Source: Geobacteraceae bacterium (GTDB taxonomy: Bacteria; Desulfobacterota; Desulfuromonadia; Geobacterales; Geobacteraceae). Taken from it: a stretch of 63,554 bases of DNA. The position numbers and the translations under genes are program-made. Below the pieces are notes generated by a model. That model saw only the letters and a program-made list of their open reading frames with translations. It had not been told where the DNA came from and ran no database searches. Of this stretch, positions 25,472 through 33,519 are shown piece after piece; position 1 is the stretch's first letter; the number at the start of each line of letters is the position of its first letter. Where the stretch lies: contig WSYB01000024.1 in the NCBI GenBank assembly GCA_009773645.1, positions 1-63,554 on the forward strand, in the 5' to 3' direction.

Positions 25472-25507
25472 AAAAAGCCGGACCGCGTGCACTCAATCCG
25501 GCTTTTT
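25472..25507 (-). terminator. Rho-independent terminator after the small lipoprotein gene
   Basis: AAAAAGCCGGA (25472-25482) pairs perfectly with TCCGGCTTTTT (25497-25507). In the minus direction the stem is followed by a T-run, 19 bp after the lipoprotein stop and just upstream of the adaptor gene, which therefore needs its own promoter or read-through. Confidence 0.85.
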
Positions 25508-25525
25508 CTTTTTTCAGGACACTAC

Positions 25526-25714
25526 CTACCCTCCGTGCGAAATAACATCCTGCATCTCTGCGGGCAGATCCTTGAACTGGATTTTCTGCCTGATGACGCC
25601 ATCCCCCTCAGGCTCAGCGGAAAGCACCTGATTGCCGGTCGTGCCGGCGGTGGTGGCGCATCCCGTTATCAGTCCGAAAATTGCAGCAAAGAAAATGAAC
25701 TTTATCTTTTTCAT
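25526..25714 (-). CDS. Small predicted lipoprotein
   Basis: This 62-residue protein has a classic signal peptide and lipobox (MKKIKFIFFAAIFGLITGC), followed by a mature part of about 44 residues ending KDLPAEMQDVISHGG. A strong AAGGAGGG/AAGGA region precedes the ATG. I do not know the family. It stands between the opp cluster and the efflux genes and is closed by a good terminator, so it is probably expressed on its own or as the tail of the opp transcript. Confidence 0.75.
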   Translation of the reverse strand: MKKIKFIFFAAIFGLITGCATTAGTTGNQVLSAEPEGDGVIRQKIQFKDLPAEMQDVISHGG

Positions 25715-25788
25715 TCCTTGAACCCTCCTTGAATTATATTTCCTCAGGAGCGGCGGCGCCTACCACTCGAAAAGACATGTGGGACTGT

Positions 25789-26769
25789 TCATTCATGCAG
25801 CGGGTAATGACAGGCAATCATATGCCCCGGCGCGATTTCGCGCAGCTCGGGCTGAATCTCGGCACAACGGGATTCGGCGCGGGGACATCGCGTCCGAAAG
25901 CGGCATCCTTCGGGCGGGTAGATGGCAGAAGGAATTTCGCCGGGGAGAATACCGGTATCCGGAAGAAAGCACCGGGGATCGGGCCTTGGCACCGCATCCA
26001 AAAGCGCGCGGGTATACGGATGGGCCGGCGCAAGGTACAGATCTGCGCAGGGCGCGACCTCGCACAGCCTTCCCAGGTACATCACCGCGACCCTATCCGC
26101 TATATTCTTAACGACGGCCAGATCGTGGGATATGAAGAGCATTGCAAGCCCGCCGGACAGTTTGACGTCGCGCAGCAGGTTGATGATCTGCGCCTGGACC
26201 GACACATCGAGGGAAGAGACGGGCTCGTCGCAAATCAGAAGGTCAGGACCGGTCATGAGAGCTCGGGCGATGCTGACCCGCTGGCACTGGCCGCCGGACA
26301 ACTGGAAGGGACGCCTCTGGTAATGCCGGTCGGGGTCGAGACCTACCGCCTCCATCAGCTCACACGCACGAAGCCTGCATTCCGGCCGGCTCACCCCACC
26401 CCTTGTGCGCAACGGCGCTTCGATGCTTTCCCCCACGTTACGCATCGGGTTAAGCGACGAGACCGGGTCCTGGAAGATCATCTGGAAGCGGCTTCGCATC
26501 CGTCGCAGGTTTTCATTGCCGAGAGCTGAGAGATTTGCCCCATCCAGTATGACACGCCCCTCCGTCGGCCCCGGCAGGTGCATGATCGCCCGTGCGAGTG
26601 AAGATTTCCCGCATCCCGACTCACCCACGAGCCCGAGCGTCTCCCCTTGCGCCACGTCGAAACTCACTCCGGAGACGGCATGAACCCACCGCCCCCTGCC
26701 GGCCGGGAACTTTACGACCAAATCCTCGACCTGCAGTAGCGGGTTATGTGGAGCGGAGTTATTTATCAT
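25789..26769 (-). CDS. Oligopeptide/nickel-type ABC transporter ATP-binding protein, OppF-like
   Basis: The 326-residue protein is a full ABC ATPase: Walker A GESGCGKSSL, Q-loop, signature LSGGQCQRVSIARAL, Walker B LLICDEPVSSLD and H-loop ISHD. The C-terminal oligo_HPY domain (PAHPYTRALLDAVP, GCRFRTRCPRAESRC) is diagnostic for the peptide/opine/nickel group. I chose the ATG at 26769 with GAGG nine bases upstream; the longer frame reads through a non-conserved stretch. It is separated from oppD by 157 bp holding a G-rich dispersed repeat, unlike the tightly overlapping B-C-D genes. Confidence 0.93.
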   Translation of the reverse strand: MINNSAPHNPLLQVEDLVVKFPAGRGRWVHAVSGVSFDVAQGETLGLVGESGCGKSSLARAIMHLPGPTEGRVILDGANLSALGNENLRRMRSRFQMIFQDPVSSLNPMRNVGESIEAPLRTRGGVSRPECRLRACELMEAVGLDPDRHYQRRPFQLSGGQCQRVSIARALMTGPDLLICDEPVSSLDVSVQAQIINLLRDVKLSGGLAMLFISHDLAVVKNIADRVAVMYLGRLCEVAPCADLYLAPAHPYTRALLDAVPRPDPRCFLPDTGILPGEIPSAIYPPEGCRFRTRCPRAESRCAEIQPELREIAPGHMIACHYPLHE

Positions 26770-26860
26770 TACGAAATGCCTCGAAAACTTTAATCGAACG
26801 CGGCAATGCCCATTAGATAATTGCACTGGCATCAAAAGCTGTGAAAACTATCATTTTGCA

Positions 26861-26941
26861 CCCTCCCCCAACCCCTCCCATCGAAGGGAGGGGAGCATAT
26901 GTTCCCTCTCCCTTGGTGGGAGAGGGCTAGGGAGAGGGGGG
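26861..26941. repeat. G-rich dispersed hairpin repeat, copy between oppD- and oppF-like genes
   Basis: Two C/G-run hairpins lie back to back (CCCCTCCCATCGAAGGGAGGGG and CCCTCTCCC...GGGAGAGGG type). The right half has four G-runs separated by AGA, CTA and AGA, a canonical G-quadruplex pattern at about 26922-26940. Confidence 0.75.
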
Positions 26942-27919
26942 AATGCAAGGAAACCAGCACGCATAACGATGATCCTCTCGACCATTCTCCACCAGTGACG
27001 GCTCTTCAACCCGACAGCGCTCTTGCGCCCGCATGCAGCGCGGAGCGAACCGACATCCCGGAGGGAGAGCCGCCAGGTCCGGCGGCTGGCCGTCTATCGC
27101 GGGAAGCACCCGGTTGGGGGGATCGTCGAGCCGGGGAACGGAATCGAAGAGCGCTCTCGTGTACGGCATCCGCATCCTGTCGAAAAGCTCCGGCGTCTGT
27201 GCCTGCTCCACAATGCGCCCGGCGTACATGACGGCGGTGTCATGGGCACGTCCGGCCACCACTCCCAAATCATGCGTTACGAGAATCATCCCCATGTTCC
27301 GCTCCTTCTGCAGGCGCCCGAGGAGATTGAGTATCTCCGCCTGCACCGTCACGTCGAGGGCGGTGGTCGGCTCGTCGGCGATGAGGAGCTGGGGATCGCA
27401 GGCGAGCGCAATGGCGATTGCCACCCGCTGACGCATGCCGCCTGAAAGCTGATGGGGGTAGCAATCGACACGCTGCGCCGGCTGAGGAATGCCGACCGAA
27501 TCAAGGAGGGAAACGGCCCGCTCCATGGCCCCTGCCGCAGGCATCCGCAGATGGTGCCGCATCGGTTCCGCTATCTGCTGGCCTATCTTAATCACCGGGT
27601 TGAGTGACGACATGGGGTCCTGCAGGACGATCCCGATCCGGCGGCCGCGGATTCCGTTCAATCCCTTTTCGGAAAGCGTCCTCAGATCTTCGCCGGCGAA
27701 GACGATTCGCCCCCCGACGGCTGCGGCTCCGGGGAGTATCCCCATGATGGCCCGGCAGAGCATGCTCTTGCCGCACCCCGATTCCCCGACGATGGCAAGA
27801 GTCTTTCCCGGCTCCAGTGACAGAGAGACTCCGTCCACAGCCCGCAGGATGCCTCCTGGGACCGGTATGTGGACGGACAGATTGTCGAGGAGCAGCAGAT
27901 GGCGAGCGGGACAGGTCAT
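26927..27919 (-). CDS. Oligopeptide/nickel-type ABC transporter ATP-binding protein, OppD-like
   Basis: This 330-residue ATPase has Walker A GESGCGKSML, signature LSGGMRQRVAIAIALACDP, Walker B LLIADEPTTALDVTVQ, the H-loop VTHD and the C-terminal oligo_HPY part MPYTRALFDSVPRLDD...LPPGCRFAPRCMRAQERC. Its ATG overlaps the stop of the OppC-like gene by four bases (ATGA), so the two are translationally coupled. It pairs with the OppF-like ATPase to energise the importer. The last codons run into the G-rich repeat. Confidence 0.93.
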   Translation of the reverse strand: MTCPARHLLLLDNLSVHIPVPGGILRAVDGVSLSLEPGKTLAIVGESGCGKSMLCRAIMGILPGAAAVGGRIVFAGEDLRTLSEKGLNGIRGRRIGIVLQDPMSSLNPVIKIGQQIAEPMRHHLRMPAAGAMERAVSLLDSVGIPQPAQRVDCYPHQLSGGMRQRVAIAIALACDPQLLIADEPTTALDVTVQAEILNLLGRLQKERNMGMILVTHDLGVVAGRAHDTAVMYAGRIVEQAQTPELFDRMRMPYTRALFDSVPRLDDPPNRVLPAIDGQPPDLAALPPGCRFAPRCMRAQERCRVEEPSLVENGREDHRYACWFPCIPPSP

Positions 27920-28854
27920 GGCCGGGCGTCCCTCCCTTCGAACCGTCTTCTCAGCCTGTCGCCGATCAGGTTAACCGAGAGCACCGTCAGGAACATCACG
28001 CCGGTGGGTATCATGCTCACATGGGGGGACTGGTCCAGAACTTCCCTCCCCTCGGCCATCATCCCCCCCCAACTCGGCGTCGGCGATGGGACGCTCAAGC
28101 CCAGAAACCCGAGCCCCCCCTCCGCGATGATGACGAAGCCGACCACGAGGAGCATGTAGATGAGCAGTGGCGGGAGCACATTGGGTAGAATCTCCCGGAT
28201 CAGTATCGAAAGGTTTCCTGCGCCGGAAGCCCGAGCGGCCAGGACGAACTCGCGGTCGACGAACCTGAGAGTGTTTGCCCGGGCGACCCGGGTAAACCGG
28301 GGAGCAGTCAGAAGTCCGAGGCCGACCGTGAGGGTCGGGAGGCTCGAACCGAATGCGAAGGTGAAGACCAGGAGAAAAACGAGCCCCGGAAAGGCAAGCA
28401 GAACATCAACACCGGTCATTATTAAGGGTTCGATCCTGCCGCGATAGAAGGCGGCAGGTACGCCGAGCAGAAGGCCGGCCATGAGGCCGACGAACGGCGC
28501 GCAGAAACCGACGATGAGTGAGACCCGTCCCCCGAAGAGCAGGCGGGACGCGATATCGCGCCCCATGGCATCGGTGCCGAGAAGATGCCCCATGCCCGGA
28601 GGCGACGCCAGACGGGCAGTATCCATCTGATCGGGAGGGAATCCTGCCCACCAGCCGGCGCCGGCGGCGCAGACAAAGACGAAAAGGAGCCAGCCGGCGG
28701 CAAGTAGGGGCGAAAGATGGAGTCCCCTCCCCCTTGACGGGGGAGGGTTAGGGTGGGGGTGAATGTGCAACAATTCCGGCTGTTGCAACTTCCCCCTCCC
28801 CCTAACCCCCTCCCGCAAAGGGAGGGGGGAATTTTGAAGTTTGTCCCTACCCAT
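27916..28854 (-). CDS. ABC transporter permease, OppC-like, with repeat-derived N-terminus
   Basis: The 312-residue permease belongs to the DppC/OppC/NikC family: LLGTDAMGRDIASRLLFGGRVSLIVGF, then the EAA loop (VLAARASGAGNLSILIREILPNVLPPLL) and GLGFLGLSVPSPTPSWGGMMAEGRE. The ATG at 28854 overlaps the OppB-like stop (ATGGGTAG). Residues about 7-44 (NSPLPLREGVRGRG...HPHPNPPPSRGRG) are not a permease sequence; they are translated from a dispersed G-rich repeat lodged in frame ahead of the first membrane segment (LLAAGWLLFVFVCAAGAG). The protein may still fold if translation begins there or the tail is tolerated. Confidence 0.9.
   Translation of the reverse strand: MGRDKLQNSPLPLREGVRGRGKLQQPELLHIHPHPNPPPSRGRGLHLSPLLAAGWLLFVFVCAAGAGWWAGFPPDQMDTARLASPPGMGHLLGTDAMGRDIASRLLFGGRVSLIVGFCAPFVGLMAGLLLGVPAAFYRGRIEPLIMTGVDVLLAFPGLVFLLVFTFAFGSSLPTLTVGLGLLTAPRFTRVARANTLRFVDREFVLAARASGAGNLSILIREILPNVLPPLLIYMLLVVGFVIIAEGGLGFLGLSVPSPTPSWGGMMAEGREVLDQSPHVSMIPTGVMFLTVLSVNLIGDRLRRRFEGRDARP
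28727..28836. repeat. G-rich dispersed repeat within the 5' end of the OppC-like gene
   Basis: This is the longest copy of the family: a hairpin CCCTCCCCC-TTGAC-GGGGGAGGG, a G-run stretch, a central GCAACA/TGTTGC-containing spacer, then a mirror-image second half with CCCTAACCCCCTCCC and a hairpin around GCAAA. Bases 28739-28759 on the plus strand contain five-, three-, three- and five-G runs with loops A, TTA and T. Confidence 0.85.
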
Positions 28855-29800
28855 GTTTGATCCCCCTGCGCACACGGGGATCGAGCAGCCCATACATTAC
28901 ATCCACGAGGAAATTGATCGCCACATAACCGACGGCGATAAGGAGAACGCACCCCTGCACCACCGGATAATCCTGGGCGAAGATGGCGGTGACCAGCAGC
29001 CGGCCGATGCCCGGCAGGGAAAAAATGAGTTCGATGATCAGCGCGCCCCCCACAAGGCTCGCGGTCTGCATGCCGAGGATGGTAACGAAGGTGAAGCATG
29101 AGGGGCGCAGCGCATGGGTGAGCAGGATCCGCCACGGGGGAAGCCCCTTGCAGCGCGCCAGCAGTATGAAGTCCTGACTAAGCGTTGCGATCAGGTCACT
29201 TCTGAGCACCCGCATGAGCACGACCCATTCCACGAGGGCGATGGAGCCGGCCGGCAGCAGAAATCCCCTGATATTGGCTGCCATTCCTTCGGCAAAGGGG
29301 GTATAACCGGTAGCCGGAAGCCACTTCAACCGCAGGGCAAAGGCGAAGACAAGACCAATCGCCACGGCATAGGCGGGGAGCGAGGCAAGGCCGAAGGCAA
29401 CCGTGCCGATGGCCCGGTCGAGCAGAGATCCCGGCCGCCACGCCGTGACGATGCCGATGGGGAGGGCAAGGAGGAGCGCGAAAAGCTGGGCGAGAACGAT
29501 CAACTCCAGGGTCACCGGCAGATGGCTGCGGATTGCTTCCGAAACGGGCTGCCTCGATGCGAGCGACTCCCCCAGCTCTCCCTTCATCACCCCCGTCACC
29601 CATTTCCCGTATCGAGTCATCGCCGGCTCGTTCAGGCCGAGCCGCTCCCTGATCGCCATTCGCTCTTCGGGTGTTGCGTTGTGCCCGGCGATTTCCGCGG
29701 CGATATCTGCGGGCATGCGCTCGACCATTATATAGGTGAGGGCAGTAACGGCGATCACCACGACCAGCAGATGCAGGAATTTTCCCAGAATGTGCGGCAT
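28847..29800 (-). CDS. ABC transporter permease, OppB-like
   Basis: This 317-residue permease of the DppB/OppB/NikB family has six membrane segments. It begins ILGKFLHLLVVVIAVTALTYIMVERMPADIAAEIAG, has RYGKWVTGVMKGELGESLASRQPVSEAIRSHLPVTLEL, the EAA loop FILLARCKGLPPWRILLTHALRPSCFTFVTILGMQTASLVGGALIIELIFSLPGIGRLL and ends DPRVRRGIKHG. The start at 29800 has GAGG nine bases upstream and follows the tautomerase stop by four bases, so the importer genes are part of the same transcript as the upstream enzymes. Confidence 0.93.
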   Translation of the reverse strand: MPHILGKFLHLLVVVIAVTALTYIMVERMPADIAAEIAGHNATPEERMAIRERLGLNEPAMTRYGKWVTGVMKGELGESLASRQPVSEAIRSHLPVTLELIVLAQLFALLLALPIGIVTAWRPGSLLDRAIGTVAFGLASLPAYAVAIGLVFAFALRLKWLPATGYTPFAEGMAANIRGFLLPAGSIALVEWVVLMRVLRSDLIATLSQDFILLARCKGLPPWRILLTHALRPSCFTFVTILGMQTASLVGGALIIELIFSLPGIGRLLVTAIFAQDYPVVQGCVLLIAVGYVAINFLVDVMYGLLDPRVRRGIKHG

Positions 29801-29804
29801 AGCA

Positions 29805-30194
29805 TCAGACCTCAACTTTAAAACCCAAATCAACCTCTGAAGCCGGAATTCCGCCTCGAATGCCCCAATTCTCCTGTGGGACCTCGTAAAGGATTATCCG
29901 GATATCCCCTTTGGAAACGCCGAATTCGGAAAATCTCGATACGATGGCTTCATACAAAGCCCTCTTCGCATCCAGCGACCTTCCTGAAAACAGCGATATC
30001 TCGATGAGGACATGGCTTTCCGTGCAACCGGGAGGGACAACGAAATCCTCCGGCTGGTATTCGCGGAGTCGTATGAATTTATCGTGCTCCGGTATTCTGA
30101 GGCACTCGACCATCGATGCATGCAGAGCCTGAATCATCAGATATTTATCCTGCCTGCTCCATTTTTTTCGTACTTCAATACACGCAATCGGCAT
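29805..30194 (-). CDS. Tautomerase family protein (Tautomerase_2-like)
   Basis: This 129-residue protein, with the start at 30194 because GGAGGAG lies just upstream, exposes Pro as residue 1 after Met removal (MPIACIEVRKKWS). The catalytic Pro-1 plus the pattern ALHASMVECLRIPEHDKFIRLREYQPEDFVVPPG, then VLIEISLFSGRSLDAKRALYEAIVSRFSEFGVSKGDIRIILYEVPQENWGIRGG, matches the tautomerase/MIF superfamily group often annotated Tautomerase_2. It may isomerise keto-enol intermediates of an imported compound. It lies between EamA and the permease genes, tightly linked to the latter. Confidence 0.88.
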   Translation of the reverse strand: MPIACIEVRKKWSRQDKYLMIQALHASMVECLRIPEHDKFIRLREYQPEDFVVPPGCTESHVLIEISLFSGRSLDAKRALYEAIVSRFSEFGVSKGDIRIILYEVPQENWGIRGGIPASEVDLGFKVEV

Positions 30195-30274
30195 GTCTCC
30201 TCCTTTCACCCCGAAACCGGAACCCAGGCGAAAGCCGTTACCGGTCCCCTATCCCTGATCCCCGGTCCCCGCAT

Positions 30275-31117
30275 TCACGACATCTTTATTGCGATTGCGC
30301 CAACGGTCACCACCGCGACTGAAGCATATCGCAGCGGCGTAACCTGCTCCCTGAGGAAGCCGGCGGCGATCAGTGTTCCGAATACCACGGACGTTTCCCG
30401 CAATGCTGCCACCAGGGCTATAGGCGCCTGCGTCATGGCCCACAGCGCAAGCCCGTACGATCCAACCGAGCATGCGCCGCCCAGAAGACCTTTGCCCCGG
30501 TTCGACCACAGGCCTTCAGCGCTCCGTATGCCACGCTTTGCAAGATACATCAGGACAAGCGGTATGGCGGTCAAAAAGAACAGCCACCCCGTATAGCCGG
30601 CAGGATGGCCGGACAACCGCGCGCCGACGCCGTCTACAAGCGTGTACAGCACAATCACACCGGCGTTGGCGAGTGCCAGCATGGCAGGAGACAGTCTGAG
30701 CGTTCCGGAGCGCCAGCTGTCACCGGCAAGAATAAATATCCCCAAAGAAACCAGCATAATCCCCAGCCAGCCGCCAGCAGAGGGGGATTCGTGCACCAGA
30801 ACCAGCACAATGACGGCAGAGAGCGCCGGAGCGGAACCGCGCATTATCGGATAGGCGAAACTCAGATCCGTATTGCGGTACACGCGGGCTACGAAGATGA
30901 AATAGACGACGTGGATCAAGACGGACGCCATTAAATACGGCCAACTCGCAGCGGCCGGAGCCGGGATAAATGGCAAAAAGCACGCTGTCAATGCTCCGGC
31001 GCCGACGGCGACGAGCACAGTGTTAAGAGACTTATCCGATGCGGCGCGGATGAATACGTTCCAGGCGGCATGCAGCAGGGCGCCGAACAGAACGGCTGTG
31101 AGAACGGTTATTGACAA
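30275..31117 (-). CDS. EamA/DMT family transporter
   Basis: This 280-residue inner-membrane protein has ten predicted helices in two EamA halves (LHAAWNVFIRAASDKSLNTVLVAVGAG; YRNTDLSFAYPIMRGSAPALSAVIVLVLVHE; ALWAMTQAPIALVAALRETSVVFGTLIAAGFLREQVTPLRYASVAVVTVGAIAIK). Members export or exchange amino acids, metabolites and metallophores. Its placement inside a cluster with a binding-protein-dependent importer suggests export or exchange of a related compound, but the direction and substrate are inference only. An 80-bp gap containing a G-rich low-complexity stretch separates it from the tautomerase. Confidence 0.85.
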   Translation of the reverse strand: MSITVLTAVLFGALLHAAWNVFIRAASDKSLNTVLVAVGAGALTACFLPFIPAPAAASWPYLMASVLIHVVYFIFVARVYRNTDLSFAYPIMRGSAPALSAVIVLVLVHESPSAGGWLGIMLVSLGIFILAGDSWRSGTLRLSPAMLALANAGVIVLYTLVDGVGARLSGHPAGYTGWLFFLTAIPLVLMYLAKRGIRSAEGLWSNRGKGLLGGACSVGSYGLALWAMTQAPIALVAALRETSVVFGTLIAAGFLREQVTPLRYASVAVVTVGAIAIKMS

Positions 31118-31146
31118 GAGCTATTCCTTCCCGAGTCGCCTCTTGC

Positions 31147-31224
31147 TTCCCCCCTCCCAGCCTCCCCCCGTTGGGGGAAGGAGCTATTATTCCCTCCCCC
31201 AGCGGGGGAGGGTCGGGGAGGGGG
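31147..31224. repeat. G-rich dispersed hairpin repeat, copy between methyltransferase and EamA genes
   Basis: Two hairpins of C/G runs (CCTCCCCCCG-TT-GGGGGAAGG and CCCTCCCCC-AGC-GGGGGAGGG types) occupy almost the whole intergenic interval 31118-31230. G-runs of five, three, four and five separated by one or two bases (31204-31224) again make a quadruplex-compatible motif. Confidence 0.8.
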
Positions 31225-31230
31225 TGTTCA

Positions 31231-31893
31231 TCAGGTTTTTAACGTGTAACTAACCACAATCCTCCGGCATTCCGGATAGCTGGCGATCTCGACATGACTG
31301 GAGTAACGGGCAAAAAGCTCCTTGAACTCCAGCTCCGACAGGAAATTCTTTATCACACGACATTTTGAGCCATCAGGAAGGTCACGCGTCTGCAGGTGAT
31401 TCCCTTCCTGGTCGTACATGCCGCTGAGAGATTCAACGCCGGGCGACTGGTCACAGAGAACCACGATAGAACCGGCTTGCAGACGTCCGTGCAATCCGCG
31501 GAGAAACTCATGAAAGCGTGATCTCGGCACGTGCGCAAACCAATCGACGGCAAGGGCAGCATCGAATACCCCTTGCACTCGGGAGAGATCGTATGCGTCC
31601 GCACATTGCAGTGCGACCTTATCCCAATCCAGATTTTTGCGACGAGCCTGATCCAACGTGGAGTCGTTGAAGTCAGTGGCGAGAATCGATTCGGCGACTT
31701 CACTGACACGTTGAGTCCAGAAACAGGGGCCGCAGGCGATCTCCAGGATTTTTCTTCCATCAAGAAGCCCCCTGATTCGCTTGATAACCGGCTCCAGCGA
31801 CTTGACCGTGCCATGATCATCATACCCCATGGAGTTGTCATAAACCGGCGCCCGCTTTCCATAGTATGTCTGCATTTCTTCGACGAGTTCCAA
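31231..31893 (-). CDS. Class I SAM-dependent methyltransferase
   Basis: This 220-residue cytoplasmic enzyme has motif I ILEIACGPCFWTQRVSEVAESILATDFNDSTLDQARRKN and motif II/III CADAYDLSRVQGVFDAALAVDWFAHVPRSRFHEFLRGLHGRLQAGSIVVLCDQ, a Methyltransf_25/11-type fold. The substrate is unknown. The start is probably TTG at 31893 (GGAG eight bases upstream); the ATG at 31875 is an alternative. It follows the nitroreductase gene after 29 bp, and its product may tailor the same small molecule. Confidence 0.88.
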   Translation of the reverse strand: MELVEEMQTYYGKRAPVYDNSMGYDDHGTVKSLEPVIKRIRGLLDGRKILEIACGPCFWTQRVSEVAESILATDFNDSTLDQARRKNLDWDKVALQCADAYDLSRVQGVFDAALAVDWFAHVPRSRFHEFLRGLHGRLQAGSIVVLCDQSPGVESLSGMYDQEGNHLQTRDLPDGSKCRVIKNFLSELEFKELFARYSSHVEIASYPECRRIVVSYTLKT

Positions 31894-31922
31894 TCCAAAT
31901 CTCCTTTAAGTCGAACAGCCTG

Positions 31923-32744
31923 CTAACGCCAGACAATGGAAGCAGGATTACGCTTGGGGGGCCTCTGGTAAGAGATTGCCGGGTAGCCGAGCACCAGGCA
32001 GTGGATCGACACATGCTCAGGCGGGAGATTCAGCGCCCCACGTAGCGGTTCCCAACTGTTGACGGCGTGCTGAAAGATCCCACCCCAACAGGTTCCGAGG
32101 CCGAATGAAGGAGCGGCGATATCCAGATGTGTCAGAGCGATAACGGCATCGGTCCTCGCCACGGGAATATCTTCTCGGGCGTAGGCTATAACCAGGTGCG
32201 GCGCATTCCAGCAGATATAATCGCGCCCCTCCTCCCACCCCCCTATCATAACGGGTAGATTGAACCTGGCTGCAAACGGGGAGTCGGACCCGGAAATGGA
32301 GCGCATCCAGTCAACTACCATCGCCGTCAGCCGCCGCAGTTCCTGCGTGTCATGGATGATAAGCCAACGCACGGGCTGTCTGTTGCCTCCGGTAGGGGCA
32401 AAACGGACAATGTCCATAAGATCCCCGACAACGGCTTTATCGATCGATTCTTCCCTATAGCGGCGGATTGAACGGCGCATACGGAGATATCTCCCCAAAC
32501 GCTCAGGCTCTATATCCGCAAGTCCGCTTTCATATGTTGTCGGGTCGAGTCGCGGATCGTTCACAACAATTGCACCTGTCGGACAGAGCGCTTCACAATG
32601 GCCGCAGAGGATACAGCGGTCGGAACCACCGGCAATATAACAAGGCACAGCGCCGTCCGGGAGACTGATTATCCCGTAAGGGCAACCTTTTGCACAGAGG
32701 CCGCAGTGTGTGCAGATTTTTTCGTTTATGGTGAGTTTAGGCAT
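31923..32744 (-). CDS. Nitroreductase family protein with N-terminal 4Fe-4S ferredoxin domain
   Basis: In this 273-residue protein, residues 1-65 carry two 4Fe-4S motifs, CTHCGLCAKGCP and CILCGHCEALCP. Residues about 85-273 form an FMN-dependent nitroreductase domain (MRRSIRRYREESIDKAVVGDLMDIVRFAPTGGNRQPVRWLIIHD, then GLGTCWGGIF and LVLGYPAISYQRPPKRNPA). The fusion lets reduced ferredoxin-like clusters feed FMN; many such proteins occur in anaerobes. The start overlaps the hydrolase stop (TGATG), giving coupling with the upstream gene. Confidence 0.92.
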   Translation of the reverse strand: MPKLTINEKICTHCGLCAKGCPYGIISLPDGAVPCYIAGGSDRCILCGHCEALCPTGAIVVNDPRLDPTTYESGLADIEPERLGRYLRMRRSIRRYREESIDKAVVGDLMDIVRFAPTGGNRQPVRWLIIHDTQELRRLTAMVVDWMRSISGSDSPFAARFNLPVMIGGWEEGRDYICWNAPHLVIAYAREDIPVARTDAVIALTHLDIAAPSFGLGTCWGGIFQHAVNSWEPLRGALNLPPEHVSIHCLVLGYPAISYQRPPKRNPASIVWR

Positions 32745-33418
32745 CAGTCGTTACCTCCCCCTTTCAACCACGCAATTGCCGGTTCCACCCACAGATCAAC
32801 CGGCTTGAAAAAGAGCTGATGGCCTGCGCTGCTCTCCAGCGCCACTTCCTTTGCCGATAAACCATCCGGTTTAGCCTGAGAGAAGGCAGCGCTGCAACTC
32901 CCCGCCACCTTGTCCGAGGTGGCATACAGCGACAGGAAGTTCCCCTTGAGCTTGGCGAAATCAGGGTATCCCTTTTCGAGCGCCTTGATGCCGCACCCGG
33001 CCATGATCACATAGCTGACCTTGGGATTCTCCAGCTGTGCTGCGACCTGCAGGGCAATGACGCCACCCTTGGAATGACCGGCTACCGTGATGTTTCCCGC
33101 GGGAACCCCGGCAGCCAGCAGCTTCCGGACATCTGCCGCCGCTTTTTTCCCGTACTCTATGACTGAGACGTTCTTGGGCCGGATTTCGCTGATGACTACG
33201 AATCCCTTGTCTGAGAAAGCCTTTAAGATGTCGTAGTATTTGCAATCTCCATCCGGCCCCTTCGTTTCCACATAATAGTTGTGGTGAAAGAAGATATAAC
33301 TGGCCGAAGGGTTGACTGTCGAAGGCATGCCGTATGAAGGTTCAGCGGCATGTGACGTTGGAGCCGACATTACCAGCAATGCAAAACTGAATAGCGCCGC
33401 AATAATGGTGCGATTCAT
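32744..33418 (-). CDS. Exported alpha/beta hydrolase
   Basis: This 224-residue protein has a cleavable signal peptide (MNRTIIAALFSFALLVMSAPTSHAAE). The hydrolase fold has the nucleophile elbow GHSKGG (ITVAGHSKGGVIALQVAAQL), and SSAGHQLFFKP near the end contains the likely catalytic His; an acid is plausible in YATSDKV. Periplasmic hydrolysis of an ester or amide before import is a reasonable role next to the binding protein. RBS AGGGAGGG lies upstream of the ATG. The 97-bp gap to the binding-protein gene is filled by a dispersed repeat. Confidence 0.82.
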   Translation of the reverse strand: MNRTIIAALFSFALLVMSAPTSHAAEPSYGMPSTVNPSASYIFFHHNYYVETKGPDGDCKYYDILKAFSDKGFVVISEIRPKNVSVIEYGKKAAADVRKLLAAGVPAGNITVAGHSKGGVIALQVAAQLENPKVSYVIMAGCGIKALEKGYPDFAKLKGNFLSLYATSDKVAGSCSAAFSQAKPDGLSAKEVALESSAGHQLFFKPVDLWVEPAIAWLKGGGND

Positions 33419-33430
33419 GATTCCCTCCCT

Positions 33431-33519
33431 GTAGGGGCGGTCCTGTGTGGGCAGCCCTTATTGAAATTACCGCAATTACCGGGCGGCCACAGAGGGCGGC
33501 CACACGGGGCCGCCCCTAC
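33431..33519. repeat. GTAGGGGC-type dispersed repeat, copy 1
   Basis: GTAGGGGCGG (33431-33440) is inverted as CGCCCCTAC at 33511-33519, with GTGTGG-containing second motifs mirrored inward. The conserved GTAG end supplies the TAG stop codon (33516-33518) of the binding-protein gene. A related copy is at 49426-49486, and a half-copy at 52537-52557. Confidence 0.75.
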
